Positions 48,890 through 60,865 of a stretch of 64,000 nucleotides of DNA are shown in pieces. The translations under genes were made by a program, and so were the position numbers. Where the stretch lies: the NCBI GenBank assembly GCA_023362775.1, contig JALMGJ010000015.1, positions 9,167,001-9,231,000 on the forward strand, in the 5' to 3' direction. The notes under the pieces were generated by a model. That model was not told where the DNA came from, did not search any database, and saw only the letters and a program-made list of their open reading frames with translations. The DNA is from Charina bottae (lineage: Eukaryota; Chordata; Lepidosauria; Squamata; Charinaidae). Numbering within the stretch: position 1 is the first letter of the stretch; every line of letters begins with the position of its first letter.

Positions 48890-49470
48890 GGTGTGTCTGC
48901 CGGGTACAGACAAAAAAGTCAAGATGGCAGCCACAATGGTGTGATCAAAGCCCATCGGGTTTTTAGGTGTGCCACACACGAATAACAGACAGTGCATTTC
49001 TTTTGGCATTGAGACACGCAGCCTGGCAACCCATAGGTGGAGCTTCAATTGCACCCTCATGGCCGCCATCTTGACTTTTCTGACCTGAGGACCTCCCAGA
49101 CAGGATTGATAGCTGGAGGAGAAGAGTGCTGTTGCTGGTGTCCCCTCCAATTCCAATCTCCAGCCAGTTTGTGCCTATAAAATGGGGAGCAGAGTCCATC
49201 TCGACATCCGGCTCAGGCAGCCCCCGTCATCCTGGCTAGGCCCGCAGACAAGCAGAAATCCAACAGATGCAGCACCTGGGCCTAGCAGGAAGGGAAAGTG
49301 CGCCTCGACCGTCCACCCAGCCCTTCCTCAGATGGGCCTCCGAGTTTCCATGGGGAGTAAACCAACATACCCCGCTTGAGGGCCCGTCTTTGGGCGTTTG
49401 TTTGCGGTTCTCGGTGAGGAGAGTAAGAAGAAGGCAACTCCCTTGTCCTCCACTTTTTCGATCCAGGCAT
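48890..49470. other. GC-rich segment with inverted YY1-like words and a TATA-like box
   Basis: aaaagtcaagatggcagcc (near 48913) and gccgccatcttgacttttc (near 49065) are inverted, each containing an AAGATGG-type word. TATAAAA lies at 49176-49182, followed by CpG-containing sequence. It may be an unrecognised transposon with its own promoter. No protein family is recognisable in its frames. Confidence 0.4.
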
Positions 49471-49794
49471 GAAGCCACCCGCCCGGGGTGCTCCTTTCCT
49501 ACATCTCCCTTTGTAATGGAGCTCTTGCTTCCAGTTTCTGATCCACACTGTAAGTGGCAACTGCATGTTTACATTCTCAACATTCTTGCTCTTAAATCAT
49601 TTGGCAGTGAAGAATATGAATACCAAAATTATTACTTTGACCATTCCCATCTCAGACAATCAAAACCAAATAATATATTTAATATCAGTTCGATATCCAT
49701 GTATTCACCACGACTTCTCCCAAAGGATCTTGAACTTTGATAGATATTAAATTCAGCAATGTGATAATGAACAGCAATGCAAACACTACCAATA

Positions 49795-49848
49795 TTTTAT
49801 TTATTTATTTATTAAATTTCTATGACCGCCCATCTCCCCCTCAATATA
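49795..49848 (-). mobile_element. L2 LINE 3' tail
   Basis: tttatttatttattaaattt then tatgaccgcccatctccccc on the plus strand is the inverted L2 tail. It ends about 43 bp downstream of the exon 6 donor site in gene orientation. Confidence 0.7.
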
Positions 49849-49890
49849 ATAAGAACAAAGTCATCATACCCCACATTCCAAAGTACTTAC

Positions 49891-49979
49891 AGATTCTTGG
49901 ATTTGAAGGTATCAGCAAATTCCCATATACTCTGAAGTGATGCAAGATCCAAGGCAATTACTTCTACCTTGGCTTTGTG
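49891..49979 (-). CDS. WWOX: WWOX exon 6 (internal coding exon, SDR cofactor side)
   Basis: This 89-bp exon is too short to stand out as an open frame but is clear on translation. On the minus strand a pyrimidine-rich tract ending CTCATTTTAG is followed by codons for HKAKVEVIALDLASLQSIWEF and ADTFKSKN. Two bases (CT) are carried over to exon 7, and the donor GTAAGTACTT is consensus. Human WWOX reads HKAKVEAMTLDLALLRSV and AEAFKAKN here. The ALDL segment is the conserved Asp-Leu pair after beta-strand 3 of SDR proteins, near the adenine of the cofactor. The exon starts at codon phase 0. Exon 5 should lie upstream, at higher coordinates, and was not seen before 64000. Confidence 0.96.
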
Positions 49980-50117
49980 CTAAAATGAGAGAAAGTTAAA
50001 AGTTAAAAAGATCAACATACTTAATTCACAGTATCATGTGATAACTAATGGGCAACAGCATATGTTTAAATGCTCTTATTTTTATTATTATTATTTATTT
50101 ATTTTCTATACTGCCTT

Positions 50118-50605
50118 TAAATGCTAGAGAATTCCTGGAAGCTTGGCACTCAGACAAAGCAGCCATCAACAGACACATAGAGGTAAACAACATTTACATT
50201 GTTGTACAACAACCATTCATAAGAGACAATAGAAAAACCAGAAGACCAGAACACCTCCTTGCCAGCAATCAACACCCAGATATGCAAAGATTAACACCAG
50301 GATTAGCACTAGAGGAACAATCAAACAGCACAATATACCCTAATCAAGGAACTATTAACTCAGTCAATCAACCAAGCAGCAAACAACAGCCCAATCAAGG
50401 AACTACCAAGGAGAGAACAACACCCCCACCAACACAAGCAGGACAAACCATGGTATATAAACAGAGAACAAGTCCCACTCCCTTTTCGCACAGAAGATGT
50501 TGCCTAGCCTGGCAATAAAATGTCTGAAAGAAAACAACAAGAGAGTACCAAGGACTCCACAGTTCAACCCTGAGCTACAAATATTCTCTTTGATATAGTA
50601 TCCTT
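50118..50605 (+). mobile_element. Penelope-like element, ORF end plus tail
   Basis: The plus strand frame has NAREFLEAWHSDKAAINRHI, which I recognise as the end of the GIY-YIG-bearing ORF of Neptune-type Penelope-like elements. A frameshifted remainder and the tail blocks shared with 40370 follow. The hammerhead-like core here has decayed (CAGAAGA, and ATAAAATGTC in place of GAAACGTC). Confidence 0.75.
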
Positions 50606-51424
50606 GCAGTAGTTAGCATAAACAAAGCTAATTCAGTATACATATATATATAAAGTAATGGATGGTTTAGTAAATTTTAATAAGACTATTGTAGTTTCAA
50701 TTCAACTTTTAAAACTTGTTTCATTTTAGTATGGATTATTTTCCAGAATTGTTGTGCTTTACAACATTGCCACCAAATATTAAAAAATAATCCAACATAC
50801 TAATTACATTTCCAGCAATTTTTAGAGAATTGTCCATTTTAGCAATGAGGACTAGAGTAATATATCAACAATAACATACTTGCACCAATTTTCTCTAAGT
50901 ATAATATTCAGAATAAACTTAATGTTCTTTATCCACTGAAATTTCCATTGCTGAACTTCTATTACTGCATTCAAATTCTGCACCCATTTAACCATAAACT
51001 CTTTTGCTTGTTCAGACCCTGAATCATACTTCACCAGCCATTTATAAATATGGCCCAGCAAACAGTCTGAATTGTGTGTTATAAGATCTTTTAATTCAGT
51101 GATGTTTCTTAGTATTCCCCTTTATTTCTGCAATTATTTTAATGCTATGCTACTTATATTGAAAGCAGTTAGGTTGACTAGACTGTTGTGAAGAATGTCA
51201 AAAGATTTCATCTTCATCTTGCAATCGGAACCAGTTATTAACTTTCCACTGAACTAATTTCTGATACTTTATTCTTCATAAAAGTAGGCATTTAATAATG
51301 GAGTGAGAGAGGAGAAATCTAGACTTATTATTTTCCTATATTTGTCCTAGACATTCAATACATTACTTATTATTGCATCAACTGTTATAAGTTTATTTCT
51401 GTTTGTATCAACCTAAACATATTT

Positions 51425-51579
51425 ATCCAGATTGTCTGGAAATCCTGCCTCTTCCGTAGAAGTAGCCAGACCATGGGCAGGGACTCCAGTATGACAGTCC
51501 ACTATGAAATCCACATTAAGAAAATAGCATGATAATATCTACATGGTCACTAGGAGTTGAAAATGACTTGATGGCACAT

Positions 51580-51612
<33 letters not shown>
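51425..51612 (+). mobile_element. SINE with (ATCA)n tail, nested in L1
   Basis: The tail reads tcactaggagttgaaaatga cttgatggcacata followed by nine ATCA-type units (51577-51612). This is a squamate SINE ending. The head is too diverged to classify. Confidence 0.55.
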
Positions 51613-51615
<3 letters not shown>

Positions 51616-51922
51616 ACATACAGTTTAAAGTTTGAAGCCACTAATCCACCTCATTCTTTTTCAAATCATGTAAATTCTTAAATTTAATCCTTGGTCTTTA
51701 TTGGACCATGTAGTAGTAGTGAAGTTTATTGTTGTAATCACAGGTCATAGCATAAGTATTGGACCATGTATAGTTCATTGCTTATTTATGCCATTCATTG
51801 AATGCCTTATTATCAATATGTATTGGAATCATTTAACAAGAAAATTGGGGTTTGATAAAATATTCATTTTAATGGCTGCTATTCTTCCTAGCCAAGACAG
51901 ACTTAGTTTCTTTGGTCTAGAT

Positions 51923-52286
51923 CAGGGCTTTCCAAAGTTTTCCCGCGGCGACACACCAACCGCCGTTGGTGTGTCGCCGCGGGAAAACCTGGAAGTGCCG
52001 CCGTTGCGGCAGCGCGCAAAAACCCGGAAGCGCTGCTGCCACTTTCAGTTTTTGCGTGCCGCCGTGGGTGCAGCGCTTTCGGATTTTTGTGTTTCGCTGC
52101 GGGAAAACCCAGAAGTGCCGCACTTTCAGATTTTCGCACGCTGCTGTTGGTGTGTCGCTGCGGGAAAACCTGGAAGCGCTGATGGCCCGTTGGCGCGCCA
52201 TCAGCGCTTCCGGGTTTTGACGCGACACATCTGGGCCCCGCAGGTGATACACTTTTGTGTCGCAACACACAGTTTGGAAAGCTCTG
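51923..52286 (+). mobile_element. hAT MITE copy E, complete, nested in L1
   Basis: 364 bp with ends cagggctttccaaagttttc and cagtttggaaagctctg. Perfect 8-bp duplications gtctagat lie at 51915-51922 and 52287-52294. The interior is GC-rich and built from short inverted and direct words around gtgtcgccgcgggaaaac and ggaagcgctg. No transposase. Confidence 0.93.
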
Positions 52287-53959
52287 GTCTAGATATATCT
52301 GCTATTATACTTTTTCAGCTCAATAAGTAATTATTTTTAAATAAATCCTTATTTTTGTCAAATAGATCACTAAAATTTGACCTTAAAATTAAACCGTTAC
52401 TTGATACAAGTATTGCTTTTTTTCTCTCTACCAAGTACCATGTCAATTTTTGAGGTTTGTTTCTTTATTAATCCAATAACCTACAACAAAGCCATATTGC
52501 TGTATATATTCCATTAACAATATTAAAGAGTCTTTAGGTTGAGTAATTGCGAGTATAACACTGTCAGCAAATAATTTCAATTTAAGTTCTTGCATTGTTA
52601 ATTTAACTCCAGGGATTTTATTTTCCTGATGTATTGAGTCATCAGATGTGACGGATTCAGGATAAGTTAAACTGATCTGAAGGTTCAGTCAAACTGCCTT
52701 TGAATTTAATCTCTGAATCAAGCATTTGCACAGCATCAACAGGATGGATGGATGGATGGGACAGACAATTTGCCTGTCTGTGGAATGCTAACAGGGATAC
52801 CTCTCTTGGCAGAGAATTACAAAAATTGGGAATAGACACCAAAAAAATTCTCTCATTTTTAACATTAACTGGCCAAGCAAAGCCTTCCTCTGTAGATCCC
52901 AATGTTCAGATTGCAGAAACAACCACAAAATTATATCATCATCCTGGCTTCACTTGGCCAAAGCAACTATGCGATACACAAAACAGAGACAACCAGTGGG
53001 TTTCTCGGTGAAGAAGAAAAATGGCCTTTTTCTCTCTCTTTCCTTTCAAAGCTATAATGCTGTGTTCTCGTCTCCAAGGAGAAAATAAAAAAGGCTGCTA
53101 CAATCACAAGGACAACAAGGGGTCAAAAAACATCAAGTAGTTCAACAGACTAAACCACAAGCTGTTACTTAGCATGCTCTTGGGAAGAGTGATTCAAGTC
53201 CACACACTATTACTCGGGTAATGCTTTTGTTCATTCCAAGCAACATTGCAGGTCTCTCCCGCTGGTTTTGAAACCGAAGAGACAGTACTTGCAATATTAT
53301 GAAGGGAATGGAGAGTGAATGAGTGTCTGCTTGTGTGTCCTACCTCCCTTAATCCTTCACAAGTTAAAACTGGAAGAAAGAAAGAGCTTGAGAGTAGAAT
53401 CCAAATATGAAAATCGATAAATGGGTAACTCTGATACGTAGATTATCCAAGCTATGAATATGGTTTGCACGCTGACATTTCAGGCAATAAACTGAACCCC
53501 TGCTTACTTGGAAAAATAATACACTTTCTATTGTCAAGACAGCTAGTGTTCCTTTTTTTTTTTTACTCCCAACCGTTAAATTAATTTGAATTTCTTCAGC
53601 TTTTTAGACTTACCACAGCAAAGGTTAGTGAGAAGAAGAACCACCTTCTGTGGGAGAATTTCTCAAGCACCTTAAGTAGAAGGCTTTGAAAGGTCACACA
53701 TTCAAATAATAATAAAAATAACAATGACAGTTTCTAGGGTACCATTCATGAACATACATAAATTATAAAGATAGAAACATATACAATCACCACTGACCTA
53801 TATAGCAAAAAATGTCATTAAACCTTCACAAATCTGGCTTTTTAACCCCTCATTAACTTATATTTACAAGCTGTTCTCCATATTCATAAAAGCTAGGAAG
53901 GGTGTACATTTTTAAACTATTCTTTTGAGTCTTAATGTTGCCATTTGTGTCAAAAAAAG

Positions 53960-54300
53960 CTATAATGAGTTATACCCTTTATGGACTTTTTGTGTAAAAA
54001 TGAAAAAAATCAACTTGTGATTTATGGTTTTGATGATTAGACAGGATAGATTATAGAAAAAAGAGTCATGATGTAACTTGAGAGAGGCTAAAATACAATT
54101 GTACTTATAACTGCTGTGAAGATGATCAGAAGCCATTTCTTTATATCTTTCTTTATATCTTTCTCTTTTTTCTACTTTTCTTCTAATTTTTTTCTTATTG
54201 CAGATTTAGCTTTTTCTTTCATTTCTTTTATCTTTCAGTTTTTGTTCTATTCTAGTTTGTATTAGTTATTATTGTTGTTAAAATTTCAAATAAATATATT
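53960..54300 (+). mobile_element. L1 LINE 3' tail
   Basis: The stretch accctttatggactttttg, aacttgtgatttatggtttt and gatgattag is the last part of ORF2 as at 3525-3590. The same 3' UTR blocks (cttataactgctgtgaagat, tagtttgtattag) follow. Confidence 0.8.
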
Positions 54301-55190
54301 AAAAAAGCTATAATGAGTTATGAAATATGTAACAATGTTCTGTAACTTCTAAAAACGAACTACATAGGCTATCTCTGAATTTACAGTGTAGAAGAGACCT
54401 TCACCCAGCAAATTCAGGATTCACACATCATGGTTAGTCATGGTTTACTGAATGGATCAAAGTCAGTTGGATTTGTATATTCCATCACACCATTCTTATA
54501 CATGATTTGCCAGTTATAAGGGCTCAATTCACACACTTTTGTTTGCAATTCTGGTAAGTGACTATAATTAAAAAAAAAATCTGTTTTATTCACACACTAA
54601 GGCAAAATCAAACAAACCATACCATGCCGTAGTGTGATAAGTGAACCTGCATTATTTCTGTGTATGGCCTTTTTTGGGGGGTGGGGGGGACAGTATAGGC
54701 AGACATTTTGGACCCAGGGAAAGTCCCTTTAAGACCTTTTAAGTCCCTTTAAGATGAAAGGAGGTTTTGCTGAGCCTATTTGCAGCTTGTTTCATGACTG
54801 TATTATTAGCCGTCCTTTGCCTTTTCCATTCCATCACAATTAGGCAGTGTCTTCCATAAAAAGTAAAATAAAAATCAGGCATCGTGTACATTTTATTAAT
54901 TGATTGACCCAGAATAAAGTTCAGATAACACTGAAAAACTGCTCTAAAGATGGTGTTTAAGTTAATTCGGTGACACTTGCCATTTTAAGGCAGCATTAGA
55001 TCTGATGTTTCTCAATTTAAATTGCCCTTCTCTCTTAAAAAGAAAAAAAAAGAATTCAGAACAGTACTTTCAAAGATGAATTCTAGGAATGAGAACAGAA
55101 CGCTACCAGACTATGCCCACTGGTCTAAAAACATGCAATCGTTTTCACTATTTTCCAATACTGTATATGAATATATGTACGTCTTGTTGG

Positions 55191-55523
55191 TATGGCGTGA
55201 TGGCTCAGCGGGTAAGACACCAGGCTTGTCGATCGGAAGGTCGCAAGTTTGGAGGTTCAAATCCCTAGCCCCGCGTGACAGTGAGCTCCTGCACTAGCCC
55301 CAGCTCTTGCCAACCTAGCAATTCGAAAGCATGCAAATGCAAGTAGATGAATAGGTACCACTTCGGTGGGAAGGTAACAGCGTTCCGCGTGCGTCATGCC
55401 AGCCACATGGCCGTGGAAGCATCTTCGGACAAAGCTGGCTCTTCGGCTAACAAACGGAGATGAGCACCGGCCCCTAGAGTCAGACACGACTGCACAAATG
55501 TGCGGGGGGAACCTTTACCTTTT
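55191..55523 (+). mobile_element. Sauria SINE, near complete
   Basis: A box TGGCTCAGCGGG, a mutated B box (ggaggttcaaatcc), body and tail cagacacgactgcacaaatg to acctttacctttt. The flanks (tacgtcttgttgg, tatgtcttcttga) look like a diverged duplication. Confidence 0.92.
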
Positions 55524-56184
55524 ACTATGTCTTCTTGATAGCCATTTCCTTATCTATCAGTGGCTTTTTCTGGATTTTAATCCTCTGCATGTCCACAATA
55601 ATTTTCTATCTAATGAAATAAAGCTATTTTTAAAAGTTGATTCTGTCATCCATATAAAGACTGCACTGCAAATCAAAGGAAGGAAAGGGTCATTATAGGA
55701 ACAGTAATCTACAATCAGTAATTTAAAAAGAGGTGACTTAATAGCATCCTTCAAACTCTGTGCTAATGTCATAATGTCATTGTACAGATGTCTCTTATAA
55801 TTTCACCCCATATAGTTTTAGTATTAAATTATGCTTGGTGGCATGAAGCCTTAAGTGGATCTGGTGGTGTCTTAACAGGCATTTGGGCCTGCAGGCGTTT
55901 GGTCTACAGCTCTTTTATGCCTAGATATCCTTTAGAAATGACAATCCAGATTAAGAAGCTAGATTCTCCTAGGGCATCTTGTAGAAACTTCACCAGGAAT
56001 TTCTCCTGTGCAAACTCCACTGAAGTTACTTTTTAAGCAGCCTTCTACTAAATATAGTTGCAAAGTTTCATCACTGGGAATAAGATAAGAAAGGACAAAA
56101 AATAAGATAGTTTTAAGTTATATCCTTCTATATAACATCCCTAAGGTGAATAACAATAAAATACATATAATAAAGTATATACAA

Positions 56185-56225
56185 TAATATAATATATAAT
56201 ATATATATATATATATAATATCTAC
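56185..56225. repeat. (TA)n tract
   Basis: An ataatatataatatatata-type run of TA and ATA units. Confidence 0.9.
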
Positions 56226-58422
56226 CTGCATGTGTGGGTATGTGTACCATTTATGGGAAAGTGATGATATAGTTTCACTTAAAATAATCGAGTAATTTTA
56301 AAAGGAAAATCAGCAGGGTAGACTTGAAAAGTTTTGTAGAAAGATTCATTTAAGTCATAGTTTAATTTGTTTCTGATGAATTAGCTTCCTCATGCACTCT
56401 TCAGTTCAAACCATAACCATACAGATCAAAAACACTCACTCCTTTCAACTAACTATTTCAGATTGTTATCAAAGCACTTCTTGAATCACCTCTCTTGTTT
56501 GGTTCACATAAAAGCAGGAATGGATGTGTCTTATCTTCTGATAACCACGGGAGATGAAGAAAAAGAACATACAAACCCAGGCATCTAATATTCAGCTTAA
56601 ATTTAGCTTTTACCTTTGAACTGGGCTACAAACTGTTCTAAAATGAAGGAACATATTGCTGAACACAATTGAGCTGGGTCTATTCAACTACATGTTTATT
56701 TTAGTAGCACATACTATGCATCAACAGTCTTTCTCAATTCCTGCTTTAGCTGTAGCCGCAACACTGAAAACTTGTGGCTGTCATGGTGCTCAACAGCTCT
56801 GTTGGGATCCTGTTGAGATCCTCTGATGGATCCTTGGACAGATCCTGCCAATCACATGATACCATGAGAAAGGGGAGATCTAGTGCCAATCAGGAAGGTG
56901 GGAATTGGTCACCCCCTCTTCCATCTACCTTCTGCCTTTCCCATTCCTTGTGACCATAAAGAACACACTGAATCTATCTGGACCAAACATCTCCAAATAT
57001 GCCATATTTAACATTCTTTGGGGGAGCTGAAATCTGTAATCCTCCCCACAACTTGAGGAATCTGCTATCAGATTGCAGCCCTTGAGGTCAGAGAACTGCA
57101 GAGATTCTGAGGGCTACCTAGATCCTAAAGGTACAGGTCGTCCATTCCTGCCATAGAGGATCATTGCCCTGGAGGATCCATGTTGTACAGCCATGAATTA
57201 TTATTTTCCTTATCTTAACTTCTGGAAAGTTAGTGACATTAGTATATGATAGCATTAAGAAACATTACTCCATTATTGCTCAACTTTCCGAATTGTTCAC
57301 CAAATGAATGCCATATTTAATTACACCGTCCTCATTAAATCACTATTCTTCATCAAAGTGAAATGCATTGCCAAAGGAAAACATTCATTCAAGGAGGTTG
57401 GTTTGTTTACTACATGATTGATGATATGCAAAATCAAATTTAATCCTTACACACACTTCGTAGTTATTGTCCCCCAGCACCACCAGCCCTCCCGGTGCTA
57501 GGAAGAACCAGCACTAGACAAGTTTTTTATTTAATTCCAGAAACATTCCATGTTTACATAGAGCAAATCAATTAAAACTGTTTAGAATATAATTGGCAAT
57601 ATTTAGCGCTCATGCTTAGAAAAATGCTTATCAAGCCAGAAGTTTTAACCAAAAAAGTTAAAACACTCAGAAAGCTAGCAGTTTCATAATATGCAATGTA
57701 TTCAGTTTACAGCTTAAAGATTGTTTAAAAATGAACACTGCACGCTACAGTAGTTTAGCAGTAAACATGATTGTGCATTTATGTCTCGACACTGAAGGAG
57801 CCTTTTTCGTAGGGATTTTTCATTCTAATGCAAGGGATGATTTACATTAAATATAGGTAAAGTGTGGTTACATTTTCCTGAAGGATTGCAAAGAAGGGAA
57901 GAGAACTATAATAAGTTGAAGCATAAAAGCTTTCTGTCATAATATTTATTATAATGGCATATAAAAGAGCTGAAATAAATAATAGATGACTAAAGGTAAA
58001 TTCACATGATAAAGAATCCTTCAGCAAATACCATTACTTGGTCTGCTTAGAGTTTTATACACAGTTGAAGACTCTTAATAAATAAACTGCAGTTCCTATA
58101 ACTTATATAAGTGCTGGTGGAAGGGAGGAGAGGAAATGTAAGATGTACTTTGAAAAAGCACAGAGTGGACATTAGCTAATTTAATACATAATTATATTCT
58201 CCACGGATATGCAGCATACATTTTCAGGTATTTAAAAGCTTTAGTCCATGCACCCACCCTGCCTCACTCTCCCCCCCCCCCAAATAAATCCTAAATGGTA
58301 CAACACTCAAACATGTCTCTTTGAGTAGGTGAGAAGCAAGCTTGTCCTCCAGTTTAATAAAGCAAATTCCAGTCACCTACACCTGGGAAACACAGAAGGC
58401 AAGACAGAGGAAATTATATAGA

Positions 58423-58615
58423 GGAAAGATAGAGATAGAGATAGAGATAGAGATAGAGATAGAGATAGAGATAGAGATAGAGATAGAGATCATTATCATT
58501 GGCGATCACTCGTAGCCGAGTAAGATTGTCTTCCAAGGGTAAAATTTTAACAGTGGATCCGTAAGTGGCTGTAAAGATAGAGATAGAGATAGAGATAGAG
58601 ATAGAGATAGAGATA
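58423..58615. repeat. (GATAGA)n hexamer arrays around an 82-bp unique block
   Basis: Two arrays of the AGATAG/AGAGAT hexamer (about 58423-58491 and 58574-58613) flank the block cattatcattggcgatcact..gtggctgta. The block ends next to the same hexamer in phase, as if inserted into, or bracketed by expansion of, one array. Confidence 0.9.
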
Positions 58616-58659
58616 ATCTATATATAGATATAGATATAGATATTTAAGCTGTAAACTCA

Positions 58660-58970
58660 ATTTGAAGACCTGGCTCTGCCACCTGGATTGGGGCAAGGAG
58701 AGGAGTAGGCATGATTGGGGATGGCTAGTGCCCTAGAGTGATCGTTGCATACAAGGGCTGAGTTAGATCATTAGCCATTGGATTTCATTTTTATTTTATT
58801 AATATTTATTTTTAACTTTAATTGTATTTTATATATTGTAATGTATATACTTTAATTTATTGTTTTATTATTTATGTTGTTGTAAACTGCCCAGAGTTCC
58901 TCCGGTGGGAGGAGATGGGCGGTGACAAATCTAATAAATAAATAAGTAAATAAATAAATATTGTCCAAGA
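58660..58970 (+). mobile_element. L2 LINE 3' end
   Basis: It starts with a decayed LKTWLCHLDWG-like RT terminus, followed by an AT-rich UTR and the tail gtaaactgcccagagttcct, gggaggagatgggcggtgac and then taataaataaataag. Confidence 0.8.
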
Positions 58971-59681
58971 GATAAAATGTGTTTAAGAAGGAAAGGCTGC
59001 AGAGAGGGGGTAGAAGTCAAAGGGGATTTGGTGCCAATTAGCTTCTATGTCTGTACTATGTAAACCCGTAAGAATAAAAGTCGAATTGACACTAGCCTAA
59101 AAGACTGAAGAAGCAGCACAAAGAAATTAAATCCAGACCAAAGTGTACCATTAGAATAACGCATGGCAATTTTGAGGCATGAGTTCTGACAGCCAACCAT
59201 GTCCAGCAGTAGGTCGTAATAATGATCGCTATGCAAGATGGATGAAAACAAGGAAATGCTTTTATTCCAGTTTGGGACTGTAAATATTATAGTCCCTAAT
59301 GCATGCCCTTGCTACATAAGAGTATTTATGTCAGGCAGGCTTTCTAAGCCATGCATGTATTTCCGAAGTTGATGAGATTACCTTTCAGACCTCTGCGTGG
59401 GACACATGAATCACAGGGTGCAAAGTGTTAAGGCCAACTGAAGATATGTTGTATCTGCTTCGGAATCAGTTCCTTCACCACAGCTGAGATAACTTACGGA
59501 GGTCCATTAGAGGCCCTAGTGGATGGAATAATTCTGTGCTCATTTTTCTTGTTTTCCTCAATGCCTCAGCTATTTTCCTAAAAGGCATTTCACATTTTGC
59601 ATGGAGTGTTTTAAAAACAATATAAGCCTTCCGAACAACAGCTCGGCAAGCAGTTTTGGTAGCTGATATCTAACATCTTTA

Positions 59682-60090
59682 CAGGTAGTCCTTGCTTAAC
59701 AACCATCCGTTTAGTGACGGTTCAGACTTCCTACAGTGCTGAAAAAAACGACTTATGAGCGGTCCTCACACTTACAACCTTTGCATCGTCCCCGTGTCAC
59801 ATGATCAGGATTTGGGCACTTGGCAACCAGTTTGCATTTATGACCATTGCTCCATCCCGTGGTCACATGATCGCCATTTTTGACCTTCCTGGCAGCTTCT
59901 GGCAAGCAAAATCAATGGGGGACTGCGTGATTCGCTTAACAAGCATGTGGTTCTCTTAAAGCCTGTGGTGATTCACTTAACAACTGCCATGAAAAAGGTC
60001 ATAAAAATCTGGTCGGATTTGCTTAATGACCATTTTGCTTAGCAACTGAAATTCCGGTCCCAATTGTGGTCGTTAAGCAAGGACTACCTG
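59682..60090 (+). mobile_element. Tigger/pogo-like MITE, complete
   Basis: 409 bp with inverted ends CAGGTAGTCCTTGCTTAACA and (right end, reverse complement) CAGGTAGTCCTTGCTTAACG, flanked by TA at 59680-59681 and 60091-60092. A TA duplication plus CAGG-type ends puts it in the Tc1/mariner superfamily. No transposase frame is present. Confidence 0.85.
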
Positions 60091-60676
60091 TATGACACTG
60101 AGAGGTTTACAGTGGGGTATTCAAGGAGTGGATTTCTCAGTTGCTTATTTTTAACCAATATTTTAAGTACCACTAAAATACGTTTCCAGCCATATACAAC
60201 GGAAAACAATTAAAATAGATATAGACCAATTAAATTTAGATTATATAGTCTATAATGAGCCACAGCTCTGCATTTTTATCTTAGTGATTATCTCTGGCTA
60301 GAAAAATGCTTTTTAAAAATATATATTGTATAAAACAGAATAATATCAGTAATAATACTATATTATGCTAAAACGGTTTAATGTAGCTTCATAGAATTAT
60401 GGGGCATGGTACTCTTAGTTTATAAGACTACTTTTTAAAAAGGATTTTAAAAACCTTAATAACTGAAAGGGAGATGTCCATAATTTTTTAAAACATATAC
60501 TGCATTATGTAAGTGAGACCTAGTCCTCTCAAAGTCAGTAAAAACAAAATGATCAGAATCTCACCATTTCAGAAAGAAGGGACATATGGAAACCAGAACT
60601 CTTGTGAAAAAGAGGGGTCCAGTTGTCTGTTCCACAGGGCAGGACCAAGAAAAAGGTGCAAAAAAGGTTTTAATAT

Positions 60677-60678
<2 letters not shown>

Positions 60679-60745
<67 letters not shown>

Positions 60746-60746
60746 T
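60679..60746. repeat. (TG)n(TCTG)n(TCTA)n compound microsatellite
   Basis: Three consecutive repeat types change without spacer: about thirteen TG, five TCTG and four TCTA units. Confidence 0.97.
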
Positions 60747-60865
60747 TTTAGTAAGCTTGGATTCTTGTGAGCTTGCTAACTGGTTCAGGTTTTGCCTGTC
60801 TGATGGAAAATATAAGGAACAAGGGCTTTAACTTTCTGAAATTTAAGTGGTAATTAAATATATAC

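Larger units (their letters stand above)
41050..49890 (-). other. WWOX: WWOX intron 6 (complete)
   Basis: The intron is 8,841 bp, phase 2, with donor GTAAGT and acceptor TTTGTAG on the minus strand. It holds a young BovB, a Tc1/mariner end, short fold-back repeats, a hAT-derived minisatellite and a CR1 tail. The stretches 41060-41590, 42245-43000, 43150-43750, 43870-44490, 44610-47340 and 48000-48645 show no recognisable gene or repeat apart from small AT-rich runs and a CA run near 45780. Confidence 0.9.
50640..52640 (-). mobile_element. L1 LINE ORF2 fragment, split by nested insertions
   Basis: Read on the minus strand the blocks are: a decayed RT segment (FADSVILAITQPKDSL, MEYIQQYGFVVGYWINK; 52295-52625), SLSWLGRIAAIKMNI (about 51850-51910), then ITELKDLITHNS, LGHIYKWLVKYDSGSEQAKE, ILNIILRENWCKYV and WWQCCKAQQFWKIIHT (50700-51110). 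A hAT MITE (51923-52286) and a SINE (51425-51612) are nested inside. The end of ORF2 and the L1 3' UTR are missing. Confidence 0.85.
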
